Assembly: GCA_022496185.1 (NCBI GenBank)
Contig: WTXG01000265.1
Span: 1 to 48,711, forward strand
Length of the DNA: 48,711 nucleotides
Direction: 5' to 3'
DNA from: Multifurca ochricompacta
Taxonomy: Eukaryota > Basidiomycota > Agaricomycetes > Russulales > Russulaceae
In this document: positions 42,527-48,711 of the stretch, piece after piece
How positions within the stretch are numbered: position 1 is the stretch's first letter
How the letters are laid out: the number at the start of each line of letters is the position of its first letter
Translations under genes and position numbers: made by a program
Notes under the pieces: model-generated
The model's input: only the letters and a program-made list of their open reading frames with translations
What the model was told of the DNA's origin: nothing
Database searches by the model: none

Positions 42527-45500
42527 GTGCTCCATCCTGAGCCTCAACATCCAGCACAGTAATGTTAACCTGCACGCTGTGCTGAATTCTAATCTGCAGG
42601 ATCACATTCTTTTGGTTCAAGAACCCTGGTTTGGCCGAATCGGGGTCTCTCGTTCCGACACCATGCCCAATGGTCAGGACACCCTCGGTGCCCCAGCCCA
42701 CCCTGGCTGGGATTTCTTTTACCCTTCCCTCCCGGCGCTGTCACGCACCAAGACGCTCGTTTACGTGAGGAAATTCCACCCTCACCGTGCTGACATTCCT
42801 TTCGCCGCACAGTTCTCTACGCGGCACGACGTGTGCGCACACCCTTGCGTGCTCGTAGGTGATCTTCGGATCGGTCCTAACGTCCTTCGTATCATCTCGT
42901 TCTATAATGACGTCCGTGACCCGACCGCGCTGCAGGCGCTCTTGTCGATCACTCTGGACAACACTCCGACGCTCCTTGCTGGAGATTTCAACCTCCACCA
43001 CCCAGATTGGGCCCCACCTGGCTCAAACACACCCACCTCCTCCTCCGCCTCCTCCTTCCTTGACTGGGCGGCTGATCAGGGTCTCGAACTGGTCTCCTCC
43101 CCTGGCGTCATCACTCGCCGCGCATCCAACCACCCTGGTAGCACGCTTGATCTTGTCTGGGCCTCACTCTCGCTTAGGGACAGCAGCTCCTTGTCTCCAG
43201 TCGTCATTGATTGGGCTGCCAGCCTGGGCTCTGACCACGCTGGTCTTCGATGCTCTTGGCAGCACTCCCTCCTGACCCTCACTCCGGCCCCTCCTGTCAA
43301 GTCGTACGTCACCAAAGTCTCTGATGACACCCTACAGGCTTGGCGTGATCACCTGGAGCTTTCCCTGCCGCCTATCCCTCAGCTGACGACACCTGCTGAG
43401 ATTGATTCCTTCGCTGCCGCTCTCCTAGATGTCTTGGTCACGGTATCTGACGCCCATCTTGCCGTCAACTCCATGCCTCGTGCTAAGCGTGCCAAGTGGT
43501 GGTCCCCTGCTTGTTCTCAGGCTGTCACCACTCTTCGGCGCTCAAGGCGCGACCCTGCCGCTAAGGCCCTCGCTACTACCACTTTACGTCGTGAGATACA
43601 ACAGGCTAAGTTTGCTTGGACCAATGAGGCCATCTCCACCCAAGACGTCTGGGACGTTGCCGCGTGGCGACACGGACGCCGTATCTCCATCGTCCCTGCC
43701 ATCAGACGGCCTTCAGGCCCCCTTCTTTGGGACTGCGCGGCCATCGAGGATGTGTTCGTCGCCCAATTCTTCGGTTCCGAATCCCTCCCGGTGCCCCCCA
43801 CCTTCGATGACGACCCCCCGCCTTTACCTACACGGCCTTGGGTCCCCTTTACCCCCGACGAGATTGCCGACCACCTCCGCATGACGTCGTCTAAATCCGC
43901 TCCGGGCTTCTCCAAGATCAACTGGCGAATCCTCAAGTGGGCCTGGTCTTCGATTGATGATCACGTCACCGCCCTCTTCAACAGCTCCATCTCAGTCGGC
44001 CACGTTCCTGCCCAGTGGAAGCGTGCACTGACGGTGGTTCTCCCCAAGCCGGCTCGACTGGACTACAGCCTCGCCAAAGCGCACCGCCCTATCTCCCTTC
44101 TGGAGACTCTGGGCAAACTGCTTGACAAGTCACTGGCTAAGCGTCTCACGTTGGATATTGACAGATACGCCACCCTCCCGTCCACCCAGTTCGGCGCGCA
44201 ATCCAACTCGTGCTGCTTGGACTCAGCGCTATCCCTAGTCCATGACATCACGCGCGTCCAGGCCTCTGGCATGGTATGCGGCATGGTGTTGTTTGACGTT
44301 TCGGGGTTCTTCGACCATGTGCATCCAGTGAGGTGCGCTTCCGTCCTGTCGCGACTTGGGTACCCCCCGCAGATCTCTGCCTGGGTCCTAAGTTTCCTCA
44401 CCGACCGCACGGCTTCCCTGTCGTTCAATGGCCTCACGGGTCCGCCCCACCCCACGACTATTGGGACCCCTCAGGGCTCTCCCATCTCACCAGTCTTGGC
44501 TACGCTGTATGCCGCGCCCCTCCTACACCTGGCCGCCTCTTGGACGGGTTGCCGACTCTCCATGTACGTGGATGATGGTCTGCTTTTTGCTTGGGCCCCC
44601 ACTTGGGACGAAGTCGTCTCCTCCCTGAGGAGGCACTACGCGATCGCGATGGAGTGGCTGGCTCGCGCTGGTATGTCTGCGGACCCAGCGAAGACCGAGG
44701 CCCTCTTTTTCTCCCGTGCGCGCACACGGAATCTACCCCCGCACGAAATCTCCCTCCCCTGCCACGACGCGCCTGACTTTACGGTCAAGGCGGGGGCCCA
44801 GGTGCGATACTTGGGTTTCTTTTTTACTCCTTCCCTCTCCTGGCGTCCCCACGTAGATATTATGTGTCGATGGGCTCGCGCGTCCATCCGCGCACTGAAC
44901 CTGCTGGGCAACTCCGAACGCGGCCTCACGACCAAGAACTGGTGCCTCGTCCTCAACGCGGTTTGTTTACCTGTGCTAACCTATGGCTCCCAGCTATGGG
45001 TCCACACCAAACAGGCCCCCGCCCTCATCAAGCGGCTCCAACTCGTCTCGAACGCTGTGGTCCACAAGATCTCTGGCTCGTTCCACACTGTGCCTCGTGG
45101 ACCGCTCCACGAGCTCATCCATGTTCTCCCGATGAAGCATTTTGTTGAGAAGTTGGCCGTTACAACGGCTTTACAGTACGCCTCTCTCCCTGCCCACTCC
45201 CAGCCCATCCAGCGCCTTCGGGGCCAGCTGGACGACGCTCTTCTACACCCACGCCACCGCCTTCGCACTAGGGCCCCTGCGCCCTCGCCGCCTCGCCGGC
45301 TCACTCCTCTGCAAGCTCTTGCTGACCGGGTTCCCCCTCTCGAGGGCCTCCCCGACGTTCTGGCCTTTGCACCATGGGAGCTCCCTGCTTGGGGCAGTCG
45401 TATCCACTTTGTGGGCACCTGCCCCCAACCGTACGTCTCGATGAAGTCTGTGCTCTCCTTGCCCTGCCTCGCGCTGACATAGCCCTGGTCCATGTGGCGA

Positions 45501-46413
45501 CCTCTCATTCTCACACCAAACGAGTGGACAAGAAACTCATCGGCGCCGCCAGCGCAGTACTCATGGACGACTCTGGCGAAACGACCAACCATTGGGTCCG
45601 CGGTTCTGGGGGCGTCAAGGCTGAAGTCGACCTTTACGCCCTCCAACGCACCCTCTCCTGGCTCGCCTCGTACTACGAGGGACGACCCATGGCCCCTCGC
45701 CTCGTCCTCACCACCCATTGAGTTCGGCTCTGGCAGGACTACGCTCCCGCGACCCTCGCCGGTTTATGGGTGACTTTGTTTTCTTCACAAAGCACTGGCT
45801 AAACTGCTTGCAGATCATCCTACCTGACATCACTTTCATGTGGTGTCCTCCCTCCCCTCGCTACCACGCCTCCTCCCTGGCTCCCAAGCGCGGACCGCGC
45901 GCGCGCCTGCACAACCCGGGCAACCTCGATGAGCCTCCCTCCCCGCTCCAGTGGCGCGCTCTGTCGCGCCTCGGCCTACGACAACTGGCGTGGGAGTGGC
46001 TGCGCTCTCGATCCCTCGACGCTGAGCTCAGGCTGGTCACAAAGCCTACAGCATCTCGATCCAGGGTCCTCCCACTGGCGGCAACCACCCCTCTGGACAG
46101 CGCTACTGCAAACGCAAAGACAACCCGTTCTCGCGACATACGGTATCCACGGCGTCCAACTCGCCACTGGACATGCCTTCATCGCTGAATACCACGAACG
46201 GTTTTTCAGTCCCGTCCAGAGGCTGATCGCCTCTGTCACTGCGACGGTGTTACCCCCGCGACCTTCACACACGTCGCCCTCGACTGTCCATTACACGCCC
46301 AAATGTGGACGGAATGCGACATGGACCCGGCTCGTTGTTCGACAGCTTACCTGGCTGCAGATTTTAACAATCGCGCCAGAGTCACCCAGCTCCTGGAGTT
46401 CATCCAGGCTTGA
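42519..46413 (+). pseudogene. LINE ORF2: APE endonuclease, RT, RNase H-like region; intact to 45482, then frameshifted
   Basis: ATG 42519 overlaps the ORF1 stop (ATGTCTGA, 42519-42526). Open for 987 codons. Endonuclease: LSLNIQHSN, LVQEPWF, LLAGDFNLHHPDW and LGSDHAG (residues 1-245). RT (about 445-760): SSKSAPGFSKINW, HRPISLLETLGKLLDK, GTPQGSPISPVLA and YVDDG (about 683). Shifts near 45425 and 45718 move the frame through an RNase H-like region (ALVHVATSHS, VDLYALQRTLSWLAS, ITFMWCPP). After another shift, GVQLATGHAFIAEYHERF and a CHC...HVALDC zinc motif end at a TGA, 46411-46413. The enzyme nicks target DNA and copies LINE RNA there. Whether the shifts are real mutations or sequence errors cannot be told here. 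Confidence 0.88.
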
Positions 46414-46716
46414 GGGCCTTCTTCAAGCCCATCCACGCACGCAGGCCCCGCGAACCCCCTTGAAGGGGTCTCTCTGGACTTGGACTTAGTAAGGATTTCC
46501 TTTCTTCGAACGGTCTCTTTCTCGGACGGCCACTCCACGTACAATCTCCCTTAGCTTTTTCTCTTAGAGTTTTGCGCCCAGCATGTCCCTGTAGACACGG
46601 CATCTCCATGTACATTTCCACAGTAGTTACATTGTACCTGATGTAGCCGCGCGATTGGGCTGAGTCCCGCAAGCGCGTCAATAAAGTCGAGTTCAAAAAA
46701 AAAAAAAAAAAAAAAA

Positions 46717-46734
46717 TCATGGGTCAAAGGCAAA
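46717..46734 (+). repeat. 18-bp target-site duplication of the LINE (right copy)
   Basis: Identical to 38944-38961. Beyond it, 46735-46794 is ordinary flanking DNA without features. Confidence 0.95.
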
Positions 46735-46794
46735 GAGGTGGGGAGTGCAGTAGGTTGGCTAGAGTGGGGGGGTCATCTCTCGCACAACCACACG

Positions 46795-46945
46795 TAGTGT
46801 TGTGATGGCCCCAGCTCGGCCTGAAGCCGTGGCTTAGGCCCGGCTTTTGGCGGCTTAGGCTTTTCAAAACTCAAGCCTGGGCCGTAGCGACGGCTTCCGG
46901 CCGGCTTAGGCCCGGCTCAGGCCCAAGCCGCAGCTTTACAGCGTC
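46795..46945 (+). mobile_element. Terminus of an AAGCCG-type hAT element
   Basis: It starts TAGTGTTGTGATGGCCCC and is filled with AAGCCG/GGCTTAGGC motifs like 6545-6717. It may be the 3' terminus of the element whose minus-strand transposase begins at 47884; that link is inference. The candidate 8-bp target is ACCACACG (46787-46794). Confidence 0.5.
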
Positions 46946-46975
46946 AAATCAAGTTTTAGCTGCATTTTTTGAAGG

Positions 46976-47090
46976 ACTTGTAGTTTACATTATATCAACC
47001 CCTAGCCACTGCTTTGGCCTTCTGCCATATTATGTCTCCCATTTAATTCCTGTAACATAAGTTGTCTTATTTTAGCTTGTATCAATAACA
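46976..47090 (+). repeat. Fragment related to the Copia-1 LTR
   Basis: GACTTGTAGTTTACATT at 46976 and TTATGTCTCCCATTTAATTCCT at about 47031 match 6087-6103 and 6153-6175 of the Copia-1 3' LTR in the same order and roughly the same spacing. It is diverged, with no clear ends. Confidence 0.55.
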
Positions 47091-47096
47091 GCGTTT

Positions 47097-47547
47097 GTAA
47101 CGGGTGTTTCTATCCCGCGCTTGCTATGTAGATAAGATAAGATGTTGAGATCGTGGTGAAACTAAGAGTGAAAATCCAGCAAGAATACACCTATATTGAA
47201 CAATTGCTAAGAGCCTACACCCCCAAGAAGACGAGATGGGATCTGCAGCGTGCTACAGGGCATCTTTAAATAGGTTCTAGTACTATTCTACAAAATACCA
47301 AAGCCGATCGAGTGTGCGATGTAAATCTAATTATTTATCAGTGGCTTACTCTTCTAAGTACCCTGACACATCTTATTTACTAACGCGCGATCATTTCTGC
47401 CAGTCTGGCATTATCTAAAATACATATTAGACTACTTTAGACTACTCTATAATCAGATTATCAATTAATATTACTCAAACAATGGCCGCGTGTATCTATA
47501 ATGTCCTTTGCTGCATAAAAAATGCACATCCAGGACAGCGTTGAATT
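47097..47547 (+). repeat. Diverged copy of the hAT-A left-end noncoding region
   Basis: GTGCTACAGGGCATC through CTAACGCGCGATCATTTCTGCCAGTCTGGC to GTGTATCTATAATG (47253-47500) aligns with 25908-26170 and 32949-33205. It is the third copy in the window, with no ORF. Confidence 0.65.
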
Positions 47548-47868
47548 TGTTGAACCAGAATATTGGTACAGAGATAGTCCGACATAATTGTGATCGCGTT
47601 TAGATAAAACAATTGATGAGATAAAAATGTGTTCTCACATTAATTAAGATACTGAGTATATACATCTCAGATCGATCATGTGATGAAATCACTTTCATTA
47701 ACAAGCAAGATAACGCGCACGTTCGTTTACTTTAATTTGGTAGCTGATATAGTACATCTAAATTGTATATAAAGTCACCAAATCTGCTATAGATAAAGCA
47801 GTTGCTATTGTGTCTCTAAGTTAACAAAGTATCTAAAATAAAAGGCTGCGCCATGTCTGTTTGCTTCG
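47548..47868 (+). repeat. Probable solo LTR of the Copia-3 family, target duplication GAATT
   Basis: It begins TGTTGAACCAGAATATTGG, follows the Copia-3 LTR throughout and ends GCGCCATGTCTGTTTGCTTCG. GAATT occurs at 47543-47547 and 47869-47873. The right end lacks the usual CA, so the boundary is less certain than for the copy at 26800. Confidence 0.65.
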
Positions 47869-47883
47869 GAATTCCCTCCACTT

Positions 47884-48711
47884 CTAAAACCCTCTTGCAC
47901 GTTCCCGCTTGCCTCCTTTTGCACCTATAATCTTATCATCTTTGTACATATCCTCATCATCAGCAAATAATTGATCCCATGTAAAACCTTCCGCTACATC
48001 GTCAGCACCTCCAGCCAACTCTAAGTCCATTTCTTCAAGGTTCTCCTCCTCCTCTGTTGCCACTACAACGTCTCGGAAGATCAGGTCATTATGGAACAGA
48101 CATTTTAAACATTGTAAAGCTTCAACAATGTCTCCCTTGAGCCGATTGTGTTGCTTGCTTAGGGTAATGCCAGCAGAAGAGAATGCACGCTCGCTTGATA
48201 CTGAAGATGCCATGATGGCAAGATAGTCACGGGCAAGGGAAGCCGCGATCGGATAACGAGGTGCATTGAGCTAAATGAAAAGCAGTGTCTCAGTAACTAT
48301 GAGACCATCACGACAGCGAATACGCACACCCCACCACTCCACAACTGTCATACCAGGTGGGATTATATCATTAGTATCAATATAGCGTTTGAAATCAATC
48401 ATCCATGGTGGTGATAACGCATGAACAGCAACATCATCTGATTCATCCGAATCAGTGTCACGCAGAAGGCTGTGAGTTTTCTGTCGCTTGGCAACACGGG
48501 TAGTGGAGGATTTGGAAGACAGGGCATTGGCAGCTTGAAGTTGTTCATAACGCTCCTTGAACTTTGCTGATGTGAGCAAGAATAGTAAATTCTGAAGTAA
48601 CATACCGCATTCCGTGCCAATGTTAAGACTTCCTGTTGGAGCTCTGCATTCCAGTGTTTTTCGAAGTGAGCCATCTTTTTCTCAGGATGTAGCACTAGTG
48701 GCCATCAGGGA
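47884..48711 (-). pseudogene. C-terminal part of a second hAT transposase, running off the window
   Basis: On the minus strand: a segment to 48711 with LHPEKKMAHFEKHWNAELQQ, an intron at about 48567-48610, an exon ending PPGMTVVEWWG, an intron from about 48327 to 48271, and a last exon ending at 47884. The last exon has RDYLAIMASSVSSERAFSSA and LKGDIVEALQCLKCLFHNDL, the hAT dimerisation motif, then an acidic tail (TEEEENLEEMDLELAGGADD). No premature stop is seen in the visible exons, so the copy may be less decayed than hAT-A; the catalytic part lies outside. It is a different hAT lineage from the 27630 gene by sequence. Confidence 0.75.

Larger units (their letters stand above)
38962..46716 (+). 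mobile_element. Full-length LINE (non-LTR retrotransposon), 7755 bp, Tad-like
   Basis: The element lies between perfect 18-bp target duplications. It has a 142-bp 5' UTR, an intact ORF1, an ORF2 with APE endonuclease, RT and RNase H-like regions, and a 22-nt A tail (46695-46716). Gag-like ORF1 with three zinc knuckles plus this ORF2 order fits the fungal Tad group; the clade call is from general resemblance. The perfect duplication suggests a young insertion, yet ORF2 has several frameshifts in its last third. The GC content is clearly higher than in the surrounding DNA. Confidence 0.92.

Noticed and set aside
39746..42550. Several long minus-strand frames opposite LINE ORF1 and ORF2
   Set aside because: They are shadows caused by the high GC and biased third positions of the real plus-strand ORFs; no domain is visible.
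47548..47868. Copia-3-family LTR treated as a certain solo LTR
   Set aside because: The right end lacks CA and the duplication GAATT is short and AT-rich, so it is listed only as probable.

Overview
The window looks like a repeat-rich, probably heterochromatic stretch of an Agaricomycete-type basidiomycete genome. The evidence is the set of families present: BED-finger hAT transposases, Copia and chromodomain Ty3 LTR retrotransposons, a Tad-like LINE, and a Goodbye-NACHT-ankyrin STAND gene. Introns are short (about 45-80 bp, GT-AG), as in basidiomycetes. No rRNA, tRNA or CRISPR was recognised. Only one gene looks like an intact host gene, the NLR-type STAND receptor at 35022-38497. Nearly everything else is transposon, mostly decayed and nested.

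Layout. 1-120: right end of a hAT element inserted in the 5' LTR of Copia-1. 121-6419: Copia-1, whose 5' LTR is also split by a solo LTR (171-1075). 6420-7355: a second kind of hAT terminus and a degenerate acidic ORF. 7356-13934: Copia-2, split by a 1.3 kb solo LTR (10851-12150) and cut at its 3' end by a Tc1/mariner-like element with about 210-bp TIRs (13937-14851). 14854-15180: a perfect inverted duplicate of the interior of that element. 15181-22633: a Ty3/Gypsy chromovirus on the minus strand with a third, zinc-knuckle ORF. 22634-25192: the 3' half of Copia-3. 25699-34375: a composite hAT (hAT-A) with perfect 8-bp target duplications; it holds a solo LTR, a decayed transposase, a 5'-truncated LINE and a second nested hAT (hAT-B). 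34384-34720: a minus-strand LINE relic. 35022-38497: the STAND gene. 38962-46716: a complete LINE with an 18-bp target duplication, poly(A), an intact ORF1 and an overlapping ORF2. 46795-48711: hAT and LTR debris and the C-terminal part of a second hAT transposase, running off the window.

Two signals stand out. First, decay is dominated by CpG transitions. Ten premature stops in four element coding regions are all TGA, mostly where family knowledge expects Arg (CGA). LTR pairs differ mainly by TpG against CpA or CpG. Second, the STAND gene is intact inside this debris, with an eight-exon model that is open throughout and carries near-identical 99-bp ankyrin units. That fits a fast-diversifying fungal NLR-like receptor. 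The chromovirus third ORF and a LINE RNase H-like domain that lacks its catalytic aspartates in three copies are further points worth checking.
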